Positions 55,003 to 63,564 of a stretch of DNA of 64,000 nucleotides are shown piece by piece (position 1 is the stretch's first letter; every line of letters begins with the position of its first letter). The notes under the pieces were generated by a model that searched no databases, was not told the DNA's origin, and saw only the letters and a list, made by a program, of their open reading frames with translations. Source of the DNA: Nocardioides sp. (lineage in GTDB: Bacteria > Actinomycetota > Actinomycetes > Propionibacteriales > Nocardioidaceae); assembly GCA_037045645.1 (NCBI GenBank), contig JBAOIH010000003.1, forward strand, positions 62,001-126,000. The letters run 5' to 3'. The translations under genes and the position numbers were made by a program.

Positions 55003-56447
55003 GCACCAACACCACCCGAGAGATCAAGCCGGTCCACGGCCTGGTCGCGATCGTCGGCTTCCTGGTCGCGGTCGAGTTCGCCAGCGGCATCCTCCAGGGC
55101 TACTACACGCCGATCTATCCCCAGATCGCCGAGCACCTGACGATTCACGAAGGCGACATCAACTGGTTCGAGGCCGCGCAGTTGGTCGTGTCGGCGCTGT
55201 GCGTGCCGCTGCTCGCGCGCCTGGGCGACCTGATCGGGCACAAGAAGGTGCTGCTGATCGCGACCGCGGTCACTGCGCTGGGCTCGTGGGTGCTGGCCTT
55301 CGCCCCATCGTTCACCTCGTTCTTGATCGGGTGGGCGTTGCAGGGCGCGGCAGTCATCTGGCTGCCGATGGAAGTGGCGATCATCCACCGGCGTACGCGT
55401 GACTCCGGCCGTCAGGAACTTCTCACCCGCCGCGGTGCCGGCGTGCTCGTGGGCGCGCTGGAGTTGTCGGTGATCATCGGCGCCCTCGCCAGCGGCATCC
55501 TGGTCGAGAGCATGGACATGAACCTGATGCTGGCCATCCCCGCGATCGTGATCACGGCCGTCTTCTTCCTGATCCTCTTCGGCATCGAGAACGCCCCCGG
55601 CGAGAGCCGCGGCGGCATCGACTGGGTCGGGCTCTTCCTCGTCACGGTTGCGTTGCTGATCTTGATGGGCGGACTGGTGCTGTTGCGTCTGGACGGGCCG
55701 CTGTCCCTGCGAGGCTGGGCGGCCGTACTGGTCGGTCTGGCGGCGTTCGTGCCGTTCATCCGCTGGGAGATGTCACACGCCGAGCCGATCGTCGACGTCC
55801 GTCTCTTCGCCCGCCCGGCGCAATGGCCGGTGCAATTGACTGCCTTCCTCTTCGGTATCCCGGTGCTGGGCGGGCAGATCCCGCTGTCGACGTACGCCCA
55901 GGCCGATCCGGCCGTACGCGGGTACGGCCTCGGCGCCGAGCCCGCCTTCATCTCCACCTTGATCGGGCTCTATGTCGTGACCCTGGCGATCGGCGCCTTC
56001 ACGTTGCCGATCACGTCCCGCCTGCTTGGGATGCGAGGTGCCTTGATGCTCGCGAGCCTGCTGGTCGCGATCGGGTACGCCCTGTGGATCCCGTTCCACG
56101 ACACCACCGGCCAGGCGTTGCTCAATATGGCCATCGCCGGACTCGGTTCGGGCGCCCTGGTCGCGGCGCTGCCCGCGGCGGCCGCTGCGGCGGCACCACC
56201 CGAACGCACCGGCATCGCGACCGGCATGACCAACGGCATCAAAACGGTCGGCGGGGCGATCGCGTCGGCCATCTTCGCGATCGCGTTGACGGCGACGGGG
56301 TCGCTGGATGCGGCTGCCGAGAAGGTGGCCCCGATGAGTGGTTATCTGACCGTCTGGGCGGTCTGCTCAGGCGCCGCGTTGCTGGCGGCGTTGACGTTGC
56401 TGGCGGCGCCCAAACACGCGTTCTCGGATCGTGGGCACGTGAGCTGA
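54999..56447 (+). CDS. MFS transporter (DHA2, drug:H+ antiporter-like)
   Basis: The 482-residue protein has about fourteen hydrophobic segments, the DHA2 layout. The motif A region is CVPLLARLGDLIGHKKVLLI. A motif C-like GGxxG glycine pattern occurs in helix 5 (GALELSVIIGALASGILV). The second half contains GGAIASAIF near the end. The start overlaps the peptidase stop codon, so the transporter may handle the peptidase's products or substrates. The end lies five bases from the convergent DUF1992 gene. Confidence 0.9.
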   Translation: MSTNTTREIKPVHGLVAIVGFLVAVEFASGILQGYYTPIYPQIAEHLTIHEGDINWFEAAQLVVSALCVPLLARLGDLIGHKKVLLIATAVTALGSWVLAFAPSFTSFLIGWALQGAAVIWLPMEVAIIHRRTRDSGRQELLTRRGAGVLVGALELSVIIGALASGILVESMDMNLMLAIPAIVITAVFFLILFGIENAPGESRGGIDWVGLFLVTVALLILMGGLVLLRLDGPLSLRGWAAVLVGLAAFVPFIRWEMSHAEPIVDVRLFARPAQWPVQLTAFLFGIPVLGGQIPLSTYAQADPAVRGYGLGAEPAFISTLIGLYVVTLAIGAFTLPITSRLLGMRGALMLASLLVAIGYALWIPFHDTTGQALLNMAIAGLGSGALVAALPAAAAAAAPPERTGIATGMTNGIKTVGGAIASAIFAIALTATGSLDAAAEKVAPMSGYLTVWAVCSGAALLAALTLLAAPKHAFSDRGHVS

Positions 56448-56451
56448 CGCG

Positions 56452-57015
56452 TCAGTCGGGGTGCCCCCCACGCCGTCGGAAGAACTGCGGCCAAAAGCGG
56501 CCCGGAGTTGCGGCCGGCCCCTCCCCCGGCCGCAGTTCTTCGGCTGATGCGGTGCGGCCCTGCTCCCGGCGCGCGCGCCACCGGCGTACGCACTCCTCCA
56601 CGTCGCGACGCTGGGTGATCAACGGCGGCCCACCGGGGTTGCCATAGAGCGCCTTGCGGACGCGCTCGTTGAACTCGTCGACGGCCGCGCGGACCTCGCG
56701 TTCACTGGTCAACGCGTCCAACCGGTCGTCGAGTTCGGCGTCGTCCTTGCGCAGTTGCAACGCCGGCGGGAGGACGCCGGTGATCTTCTCCCGCTCGATC
56801 AGTTGCTTGATCCACCAGTCGGGATCGTGGTCCTGACCGATGCTCTCCAACGGCTTGCCGAACCCGGGCAGATCCTCGAAGTCCCCACGCTCGACGGCCT
56901 GCTTCAGTTGCAGGTCGACCCACTGGGTCTGGTGGTGGATGCGCGCCGCGGCGGCCGACTGGCCCGTACGGCTGTCGGTCTCCCTGCCTCGATCGGGTGC
57001 GCGCTCGTCGCCCAT
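56452..57015 (-). CDS. DUF1992 (DnaJC28-like) protein
   Basis: The 187-residue protein has the conserved DUF1992 domain at about 40-105: QLKQAVERGDFEDLPGFGKP, then LESIGQDHDPDWWIKQLIER and LRKDDAELDDRL. This domain is also found in human DNAJC28; its function is unknown. I start it at the ATG at 57015. The final 30 residues are encoded by a palindromic repeat (56478-56542), giving an unusual Pro/Gly/Arg-rich tail. It converges with the MFS gene. Confidence 0.85.
   Translation of the reverse strand: MGDERAPDRGRETDSRTGQSAAAARIHHQTQWVDLQLKQAVERGDFEDLPGFGKPLESIGQDHDPDWWIKQLIEREKITGVLPPALQLRKDDAELDDRLDALTSEREVRAAVDEFNERVRKALYGNPGGPPLITQRRDVEECVRRWRARREQGRTASAEELRPGEGPAATPGRFWPQFFRRRGGHPD
56478..56542. 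repeat. AAGAACTGCGGCC palindromic repeat (family 3), copy A
   Basis: Inverted arms AAGAACTGCGGCC and GGCCGCAGTTCTT are separated by about 39 bases that include further complementary GCGGCC stretches. The element lies at the junction of the convergent MFS and DUF1992 genes, inside the latter's last codons. A related element at 61934-61997 has the same arms with a different middle. It is probably a terminator-like hairpin repeat. Confidence 0.75.
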
Positions 57016-57034
57016 TTGCCCGACGATACGTGAC

Positions 57035-57095
57035 GTACTCCAGTGCGAAATGGTCGTCCAGGCGGCCCGCAAACGACCATTTCGCACTGGACTAC
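57035..57095. repeat. Large near-perfect palindrome between divergent genes
   Basis: An 18-base perfect arm (57040-57057, beginning CCAGTGCGAAATGG) pairs with 57073-57090, with a 15-base loop; the pairing extends to 57035 and 57095 with one mismatch. It lies in the 145-base divergent gap between the DUF1992 and malyl-CoA lyase-like genes, so it is not at a gene end. A regulator site or mobile palindromic element are both possible. Confidence 0.8.
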
Positions 57096-57160
57096 GCCCG
57101 CGGGGGGAATGAGAAATCGCTCATACCGCCGACGCGCGAGCAGCGGGTAGTTTCCGCACC

Positions 57161-58234
57161 ATGCGTACTGCCAAGGACTTCTTCCGCCCGCTCGCCGTGG
57201 GCGCGCCCCAACCGCTGACCGAGATTCCGGCCCGACCCAGCCGGGCGATCCACTTCTTCGACCCCGGCAACGAGAAGATGGCGGCCAAGGTGCCCGACAT
57301 GGTCGGGACGGTCGACGTGCTGCTCGGCAACCTCGAAGACGCCGTCAAGGCCGAGAACAAGGAGAAGTCGCGCGAGGGCTTGGTGAAGATCGGCCAGAGT
57401 ACGGATTTCGGGCCGACTCAGTTCTGGACCCGGATCAACTCGCTCGACAGCCCGTGGATCCTCGACGACCTGACCACGCTGGTGCCCGCGATCGGCGACA
57501 AGCTCGACGTGATCATGGTGCCGAAGGTGCAAGGCGCCGAGGACATCCACTACGTGGATCGGATCCTGGCGCAACTTGAGGCCAAGGCCGGGATCAAGAA
57601 GCCGATCCTGATCCACGCGATCCTCGAGACCGCGCGCGGCGTCGCCAACATCGAGGAGATCTGTGGCGCCTCACCACGCATGCAGGGCCTCTCCCTCGGC
57701 CCGGCCGACCTTGCCGCCGACCGCCGGATGAAGACCACGCGCGTCGGTGGCGGTCACCCCGGCTACAACGTCGTCGGCGACGCACCGAAGGGCGAGGATG
57801 GCGCGTACGACTTCGAGGGCTCGCGCACCCGCGCGGAGCAGGACCTGTGGCACTACACGATCGCCCGGATGGTCGACGCGTGCGCGATGCACGGCATCTA
57901 CGCCTATTACGGCCCGTTCGGGGACATCAAGGACACCGTGGCCTGCGAGCAACAGTTCCGCAACGCGTTCCTGCTCGGCTGCGTCGGCGCCTGGTCCCTG
58001 CACCCGGTGCAGATCAAGATCGCCAACAAGGTCTTCTCGCCCAGCGTCGAGGATGTCGCGCACGCCCGCCGTGTGATCGCGGCGATGGGTGACGGCACCG
58101 GCGCGGTGATGCTCGACGGCAAGATGGAGGACGACGCCAGCGTCAAGCAATGCCAGGTGATGGTGCGCCTGGCCGAGGAGCTCGCGGCGATCGACCCCGA
58201 CCTCAAGGCGCTCTATGAAGGGATCCAGGCATGA
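57161..58234 (+). CDS. HpcH/HpaI aldolase/CitE family CoA lyase (malyl-CoA lyase-like)
   Basis: This 357-residue TIM-barrel lyase cleaves a 3-hydroxyacyl-CoA such as malyl-CoA to an acyl-CoA and glyoxylate, Mg2+-dependent. Features are the N-terminal SRAIHFFDPGNEKMAAKV, the VLLGNLEDAVKAENKE metal and CoA segment near residue 55, and IHAILETARGVANIEEI with a metal-binding Glu near 155. The SLGPADLAADRR segment near 180 and its length place it closer to malyl-CoA lyases than to short citrate-lyase beta subunits. It overlaps the second CitE-like gene (ATGA). Confidence 0.88.
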   Translation: MRTAKDFFRPLAVGAPQPLTEIPARPSRAIHFFDPGNEKMAAKVPDMVGTVDVLLGNLEDAVKAENKEKSREGLVKIGQSTDFGPTQFWTRINSLDSPWILDDLTTLVPAIGDKLDVIMVPKVQGAEDIHYVDRILAQLEAKAGIKKPILIHAILETARGVANIEEICGASPRMQGLSLGPADLAADRRMKTTRVGGGHPGYNVVGDAPKGEDGAYDFEGSRTRAEQDLWHYTIARMVDACAMHGIYAYYGPFGDIKDTVACEQQFRNAFLLGCVGAWSLHPVQIKIANKVFSPSVEDVAHARRVIAAMGDGTGAVMLDGKMEDDASVKQCQVMVRLAEELAAIDPDLKALYEGIQA

Positions 58235-59097
58235 GCGACTTCACTCCCCTGCGTTCGGTCCTCTACATGCCCAGCTCCAACGAGCGGGCGTTGGAGAAGG
58301 CCAAGTCGATCCCCTGTGACGGGCTGATCCTCGACCTCGAAGACGCGGTCGCACCCGACGCGAAGCCAGCCGCAAGAGCGGCGGCCTGCGCGGCAGCGGC
58401 CAGCGGTGAGTACGGCCGTCGTACGGTCACCATCCGCGTCAACGGCATCGGCACGCAGTGGCACGACGACGACATCGCGGCGGCCAGCAAGGCCGGACCC
58501 GCGGCGATCGTCGTACCCAAGGTCAACAGCGCCGCCGAGGTCGCCCAACTCGTCACGGCGATGCAGAACGCGGGCGCACCGGAGCACACCAAGCTCTGGG
58601 CGATGATCGAGACCCCCATCGCAATCCTCAGCGCGCTGGAGATCGCCCGGGCCTCTGAACGCCTGACCGCATTCGTGCTCGGCACCAACGACCTGGTCAA
58701 GGAGTTGTACGCCGAGCACACCCCCGGCCGCGCGCCGATCCTGCCGAGCCTGCACACCGCCCTGCTGGCCGGTCGCGCCGCCGGCATCGCGGTGATCGAC
58801 GGCGTCTACAACAACGTCAAGGACACCGACGGCTTCCTCGCCGAGTGCGAGCAGGGCCGGGTGATGGGATTCGACGGCAAGACGCTGATCCACCCCGGTC
58901 AGGTCGAGGGCGCCAACGCGGCGTTCGCGCCCAGCGACGTGGCAGTCGAGGACGCCCGCGGCCTGATCCAAGCCTGGGAAGACGGCCGTGGGTCGGGGGT
59001 CGTCACCTACAACGGCAAGATGGTCGAGAACCTGCACGTCGAGTCGGCTCGGCGCACCCTCGACATCCACGAGGCGATCGGGGCGCTCGAAGCCTGA
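58231..59097 (+). CDS. CitE-like CoA ester lyase
   Basis: This second HpcH/HpaI-fold lyase (288 residues) starts LRSVLYMPSSNERALEKAKS and has DGLILDLEDAVAPDAKPAAR near residue 30, KLWAMIETPIAILSALEIAR near 125 and FVLGTNDLVKEL near 150, as in CitE/Mcl2 proteins. It ends with the GKTLIHPGQVEGANAAFAPS segment typical of the group. Translational coupling to the malyl-CoA lyase-like gene suggests that the two act on consecutive or related CoA esters, perhaps (S)-malyl-CoA thioesterase or citramalyl-CoA lyase. The substrate is uncertain. Confidence 0.88.
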   Translation: MSDFTPLRSVLYMPSSNERALEKAKSIPCDGLILDLEDAVAPDAKPAARAAACAAAASGEYGRRTVTIRVNGIGTQWHDDDIAAASKAGPAAIVVPKVNSAAEVAQLVTAMQNAGAPEHTKLWAMIETPIAILSALEIARASERLTAFVLGTNDLVKELYAEHTPGRAPILPSLHTALLAGRAAGIAVIDGVYNNVKDTDGFLAECEQGRVMGFDGKTLIHPGQVEGANAAFAPSDVAVEDARGLIQAWEDGRGSGVVTYNGKMVENLHVESARRTLDIHEAIGALEA

Positions 59098-59189
59098 GAT
59101 CGGACTCGATCTCGGGGTCGCCACCCGCTCGTTCGGAGGTACGATCCGGCGGGTGAGCCACTGAGTCCCGGTCCGCACCCTGCTCTGAT

Positions 59190-59225
59190 TCTTTTCTTGA
59201 ATCTTTCCAGAAAAGACGATAGACC
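59190..59225 (+). promoter_or_regulatory. furA promoter with overlapping FurA-type operator
   Basis: The arms TCTTTTCT (59190-59197) and AGAAAAGA (59209-59216) form an inverted repeat around TTGAATCTTTCC. TTGAAT (59197-59202) and TAGACC (59220-59225) are 17 bases apart and can serve as -35 and -10. The predicted start would be within a few bases of the furA GTG, giving a leaderless or near-leaderless mRNA as known for mycobacterial furA. Autoregulation is inferred. Confidence 0.6.
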
Positions 59226-59232
59226 TAGGGGT

Positions 59233-59652
59233 GTGCAGGCAAACTTCGATGAGCGCGTACGAGCTGCCGGGCTCCGGGTCACCCGGCCGCGCCTCGCCGT
59301 GCTCGAAGCCCTCGCCGCACAACCGCACGCGGAAACAGCGACGGTGATCGACGCCGTACGCACGACGATTCCCTCGGTCTCGCATCAGGCGGTCTACGAC
59401 TGCCTGGCGGCCTTGACCACCGCGGGTGTCGTACGCCGTTTCCAACCTGCGGGATCGGTGGCTCGCTATGAACTCAAACGCGGAGACAACCACCACCACC
59501 TCGTCTGCCGCGGATGCGGCGAGGTGACCGACGTGCCCTGCACGACCGGCGAGGCGCCGTGCCTGACGGCACCCTCGGACCACGGCTTCACCATCGACGA
59601 GGCCGAGGTCGTCTATTGGGGCACCTGCCCCGCCTGCTCCACCCCTGAGTGA
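59233..59652 (+). CDS. furA: Fur family redox/metal regulator FurA
   Basis: The 139-residue repressor (GTG at 59233; in-frame upstream codons fall in the promoter) has the Fur winged helix ERVRAAGLRVTRPRLAVLEA, then SHQAVYDCLAALTTAGVVRR. The metal and redox part includes NHHHLVCRGCGEVTDVPCT, with CxxC, and the second CxxC in WGTCPACSTPE. It precedes katG by 43 bases; in mycobacteria and Streptomyces the same pair is co-transcribed and FurA represses both until oxidised by peroxide. Confidence 0.93.
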   Translation: MQANFDERVRAAGLRVTRPRLAVLEALAAQPHAETATVIDAVRTTIPSVSHQAVYDCLAALTTAGVVRRFQPAGSVARYELKRGDNHHHLVCRGCGEVTDVPCTTGEAPCLTAPSDHGFTIDEAEVVYWGTCPACSTPE

Positions 59653-59695
59653 GCATCCGCTCACCAACCCGACACAGCACACCAGAGAGGTCCCC

Positions 59696-61916
59696 GTGGC
59701 AGACAACGTCCCCGACGCAGCCGAACTCGACGACTTGAACACCGAGAGTCCTGCTCAGCAGTGCCCCGTCATGCACGGCGCCGAGCCCACCCAGGGCGAC
59801 GCCAACCGCGACTGGTGGCCCAAGCGTCTCAACCTCAAGGTCCTGGCCAAGAACCCGGCGGTTGCCAACCCGCAGGACCCCGACTTCGACTACCCGGCGG
59901 CGTTCGAGGCCCTCGACCTGGCCGAGGTCAAGCGCGACATCGAGACCGTGCTCACCGACTCCAAGCCCTGGTGGCCGGCCGACTTCGGCCACTACGGCCC
60001 GCTGATGGTGCGGATGACCTGGCACGCGGCCGGCACCTATCGCGTGCAGGACGGGCGCGGCGGCGCAGGATCTGGCCAGCAGCGCTTCGCCCCCCTCAAC
60101 TCCTGGCCCGACAACGTCAACCTCGACAAGGCGCGACGCCTGCTGTGGCCGGTGAAGAAGAAGTACGGGAAGTCGCTCTCCTGGGCCGACCTGATCGTGC
60201 TGGCGGGCAACGTGGCGATGGAGTCGATGGGCTTCAAGACGTTCGGCTTCGCCGGCGGTCGCATCGACGCGTGGGAGCCTGACGACGATGTCTACTGGGG
60301 TCCCGAGACCGAGTGGCTCGCCGACCAGCGTTACACCGGCGAGCGCGACCTCGACAACCCGCTCGCGGCGGTGCAGATGGGTCTGATCTACGTCAACCCG
60401 GAGGGGCCGAACGGCAACCCCGACCCGCTAGCTTCTGCGATCGACATCCGCGAGACCTTCGGCCGGATGGCGATGAACGACGAGGAGACCGTCGCGCTGA
60501 TCGCCGGTGGACACACCTTCGGCAAGACTCACGGCGCGGACGACGCCGCTGCGGTCGGCCCCGAGCCCGAGGCCGCCCCGATGGAGCAGATGGGCCTGGG
60601 CTGGCAGAGTTCGTACGCCAGTGGCGTCGGCGCCGACACCATCTCCAGCGGCCTGGAAGTCACCTGGACCTACCACCCGACCCGTTGGGACAACGAGTTC
60701 TTCCACATCCTGTTCGGGTACGAGTGGGAGCTCACCAAGTCTCCGGCGGGTGCACACCAGTGGCGGCCGAAGAACGGCGGCGGCTCCGACATGGTGCCCG
60801 AGGCGTTCGGCGACGGCCGTCGCGAGCCGCGGATGCTGACCTCTGACCTGGCGCTGCGTTTCGACCCGATCTATGGGCCGATCTCCAAGCACTTCCTGGA
60901 AAACCCGGACGCGTTCGCCGATGCGTACGCCCGCGCGTGGTTCAAGCTGACCCACCGCGACATGGGTCCGGTCTCGCGCTACTTCGGCTCCGAGGTGCCG
61001 GCAGGAAGAGTTGCTCTGGCAGGACCCGCTGCCCGAGGTCGAAGGCGATCTGGTCACCGACGCCGATGTCGCCGCGATCAAGCAGCAGATCGCTGACACC
61101 GGACTCACCGTGTCGCAACTGGTGTCGACGGCGTGGGCCTCGGCCGCGTCGTTCCGCCAGAGCGACAAGCGCGGTGGCGCCAACGGTGCCCGCATCCGCC
61201 TGGAGCCGCAGCGCAGCTGGGACGTCAACAATCCCGGTGAGCTCGCGACGGTGCTGCGTACGCTCGAGGACCTGCACGCCTCGCTCGACGGCAAGATTTC
61301 GCTGGCCGACCTGATCGTGCTTGCGGGCGGCGTCGGCGTCGAGCAGGCCGCACGCGCGGCTGGTTTCGACTTCACGGTGCCGTTCACGCCCGGTCGTACG
61401 GATGCCACCCAGGAGCAGACCGACGTCGAGTCGTTCGCCTTCTTGGAGCCGCACGCCGATGGCTTCCGCAACTGGGTCGGCAAGGCCGGCGCGCGCCTCC
61501 CGGCGGAATACCTCCTGGTCGACCGCGCCAACCAGCTCAACCTGAGCGCACCCGAGATGACCGTGCTGGTCGGCGGTCTGCGGGTGCTCGGCGCCAACAG
61601 CGGCGGCTCGGCGGCCGGCGTACTCACCGACCGCGTCGGCGAACTGACCAATGACTTCTTCGTCAACCTGGTCGACATCGACACGATCTGGAAGGGCACC
61701 GCCACCGACGGCGAGCCGTCCGACACCTTCGAGGGCAGCAACGGCGAGAAGTCCTGGACCGGCACGCGTGCCGACCTGGTCTTCGGTTCCAACGCCGAAC
61801 TGCGCGCCCTCGCGGAGGAGTACGCCGCCGACGACGCGGCCGACAAGTTCGTGGCCGACTTCGTCAAGGCGTGGGTCAAGGTGATGGAGCTTGATCGCTT
61901 CGACCTGCACCGCTGA
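59696..61916 (+). pseudogene. katG: Catalase-peroxidase KatG, frameshifted
   Basis: The bifunctional heme enzyme degrades hydrogen peroxide. The first frame (GTG 59696 to 61096) holds the distal Arg-Trp-His in MVRMTWHAAGTYR, the proximal His in LIAGGHTFGKTHGA, and the Met-Tyr-Trp cross-link region. After GSEVPA it runs into an Arg-rich nonsense tail. The second peroxidase-like domain (LLWQDPLPEVEGDLVT to the end at 61916) is in another frame. Removing one G at 61004-61005 gives EVPAEELLWQDP and a normal 739-residue KatG. Since everything else is intact, a sequencing or assembly error is as likely as inactivation. The upstream furA is intact. Confidence 0.9.
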
Positions 61917-61933
61917 GGTCTAACTCCACACCC

Positions 61934-61997
61934 GGAAGAACTGCGGCCGCGGGAGCCATCGAGGTGCCCAGCGCCTCGACTCCGGCCGCAGTTCTTG
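61934..61997. repeat. AAGAACTGCGGCC palindromic repeat (family 3), copy B
   Basis: The arms AAGAACTGCGGCCG and CGGCCGCAGTTCTT are the same as in copy A, but the middle 35 bases differ and contain a second hairpin, TCGAGG...CCTCGA. It lies 18 bases after the katG stop and 43 before the GDSL hydrolase ATG. A terminator role for katG is likely. Confidence 0.8.
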
Positions 61998-62039
61998 GGG
62001 GTGGTGACGCGGCCGCCCATCCCGACGTACCCTGCCGAG

Positions 62040-62903
62040 ATGACCTCGCGCCGTCTCGCCGCTCTCGCTGCCGCCGCCACGCTCGTCCTCACCGGATCTG
62101 CGGTCTCCGCACCGGCGATCGCGGGAGGTGGGGGCAACGGTCACGCGAATGGCCACACCAAGCACCCCGGCAAGAAGCCGCCGAAGGCGAAGAAGTCGTA
62201 CGTCCTCGACGTGCTCGGCGATTCGTACGGCTCGGGTGCGGGGGTGCCGCCGTACTCCGCGTGCGGGCGCTCGCAGTCCGCGTACGGCGTGCAGATCGAC
62301 GGGCGGATGCGACTCAAGCTCGACGACTTCGTCGCGTGTGGCGGCGCGACGACGACGTCCTTGATCGCGGGCGGGCAACTGGAAGCACTCGACGCTGACA
62401 CCGACGTGGTGACGCTGTCGATCGGCGGGAACGACACCGGCTGGTCGAGCGTGACCGTGTCGTGCGTCGCGTTGGGCGACGCGGCCTGTGCCAGCGCGAT
62501 CGCCACCGCCAAGCAGACTGCCACGACGGTGTTGCCTGAGCGCCTCGAGACGGTCTATGACGGCATCGACTCGAAGGCGCCAGACGCAAAGGTGTACGTC
62601 ACCGGGTATCCGCGGTTGTTCTCGCCGGAGTACGGCGCCGTTTTCGGCGCGTCGCCTGCCGAGCAGACGGCACTCAACGACGCCGCCGACCTGCTGAACA
62701 AGACGATGAAGGCCCAGGCGCAAAGCCACGGCTATGTCTTCGTGGACGTGACCAAGCGGTTCCTCGACCATGGCGTCAACGCGCCCGAGCCCTACCTGAC
62801 TCCCCTGAATGACCCGGTGGCGCTGCACCCCAACGTCGCGGGGTACGCCGCCTACACCGCCGCCGTCACGGCCGCGATCAAGCCGAGCGCCCTCAAGAGG
62901 TGA
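62040..62903 (+). CDS. Secreted SGNH/GDSL hydrolase
   Basis: The 287-residue protein has a signal peptide (LAALAAAATLVLTGSAVSAP), a Gly/His/Lys-rich linker, and an SGNH esterase domain. Block I is VLGDSYGSGAG with the catalytic Ser, block III is SIGGNDTGW, and block V is DPVALHPNVAGY with the catalytic Asp and His. Five or so cysteines (SACGRSQ, VACGGA, SCVALG, DAACAS) are likely disulfide-bonded, as in Streptomyces lipases of this type. Its substrate is probably an extracellular ester or lipid. It converges with the kinase-like gene, overlapping it by 11 bases. Confidence 0.9.
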   Translation: MTSRRLAALAAAATLVLTGSAVSAPAIAGGGGNGHANGHTKHPGKKPPKAKKSYVLDVLGDSYGSGAGVPPYSACGRSQSAYGVQIDGRMRLKLDDFVACGGATTTSLIAGGQLEALDADTDVVTLSIGGNDTGWSSVTVSCVALGDAACASAIATAKQTATTVLPERLETVYDGIDSKAPDAKVYVTGYPRLFSPEYGAVFGASPAEQTALNDAADLLNKTMKAQAQSHGYVFVDVTKRFLDHGVNAPEPYLTPLNDPVALHPNVAGYAAYTAAVTAAIKPSALKR

Positions 62904-63564
62904 CATGACCGCAGGTCGGGCACATCGACGCCGTCGCCCCGATCAGTTTCGGCGCGTGGAAGTCGCTGTTGTCGATCACGACATCGGCATAACGCACGGG
63001 ATCCACGTGTGCGCGATACAACCGTTGCGCACCCAGATAGCGCGCCTGGTCGGGGTGCGCTGGGTCATCGGGCACACCGTCTCGATTGGCCATCCGCGAC
63101 ACGGTCTCCGACTCGGGCACATCGAGATAGACCACGAAATCCCACGCATTCGAGAGTTCGCGACGCTGGGCGAACACCCCGTCGAGCACGAGCACCCCAC
63201 GCTCGGGCACCTGCTGCGCAGGGTCGTCGAAATAGCCATCGCCGTCGAGGTCATGGAAGCGATGCCGGAAGGCGCTGCCGGGTCCGGTGAGCCACGGGTC
63301 GAGCAGTTCTGTGCGCAGCGCGCGATAGTCGTACGACCGCTCCCACACGGTCTCGGCCGTGCGTCCCGCGCCGTGCCGGAAGGCCCGCGGGTGATGGAAA
63401 TCGTCGACGCTGGCGCGCACGACGTCGTACGACCTCTCGATCAACAACCGGGCGAGCGCATCGGCGAACCAGGTCTTGCCGGCACCGTCCGGCCCGTCGA
63501 TCGCGACCAGCAGCGGGCGGGACGGATAGCCGAGTTGATCGGCCACATGCCCAAGGACCGTCAT
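62893..63564 (-). CDS. Uridine kinase-like P-loop nucleoside kinase
   Basis: The 223-residue protein (ATG at 63564) begins MTVLGHVADQLGYPSRPLLV, followed by a P-loop IDGPDGAGKTWFADALA, the DDFHHPR motif near residue 50 (the substrate-binding Asp of the uridine kinase/phosphoribulokinase family), and VLVLDGVFAQRREL. A C-terminal CPTCGH at the very end may bind zinc, which is unusual for uridine kinases. Its role could be nucleoside or another small-molecule phosphorylation. The start overlaps the DUF1345 stop (ATGA). Confidence 0.85.
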   Translation of the reverse strand: MTVLGHVADQLGYPSRPLLVAIDGPDGAGKTWFADALARLLIERSYDVVRASVDDFHHPRAFRHGAGRTAETVWERSYDYRALRTELLDPWLTGPGSAFRHRFHDLDGDGYFDDPAQQVPERGVLVLDGVFAQRRELSNAWDFVVYLDVPESETVSRMANRDGVPDDPAHPDQARYLGAQRLYRAHVDPVRYADVVIDNSDFHAPKLIGATASMCPTCGHVTS

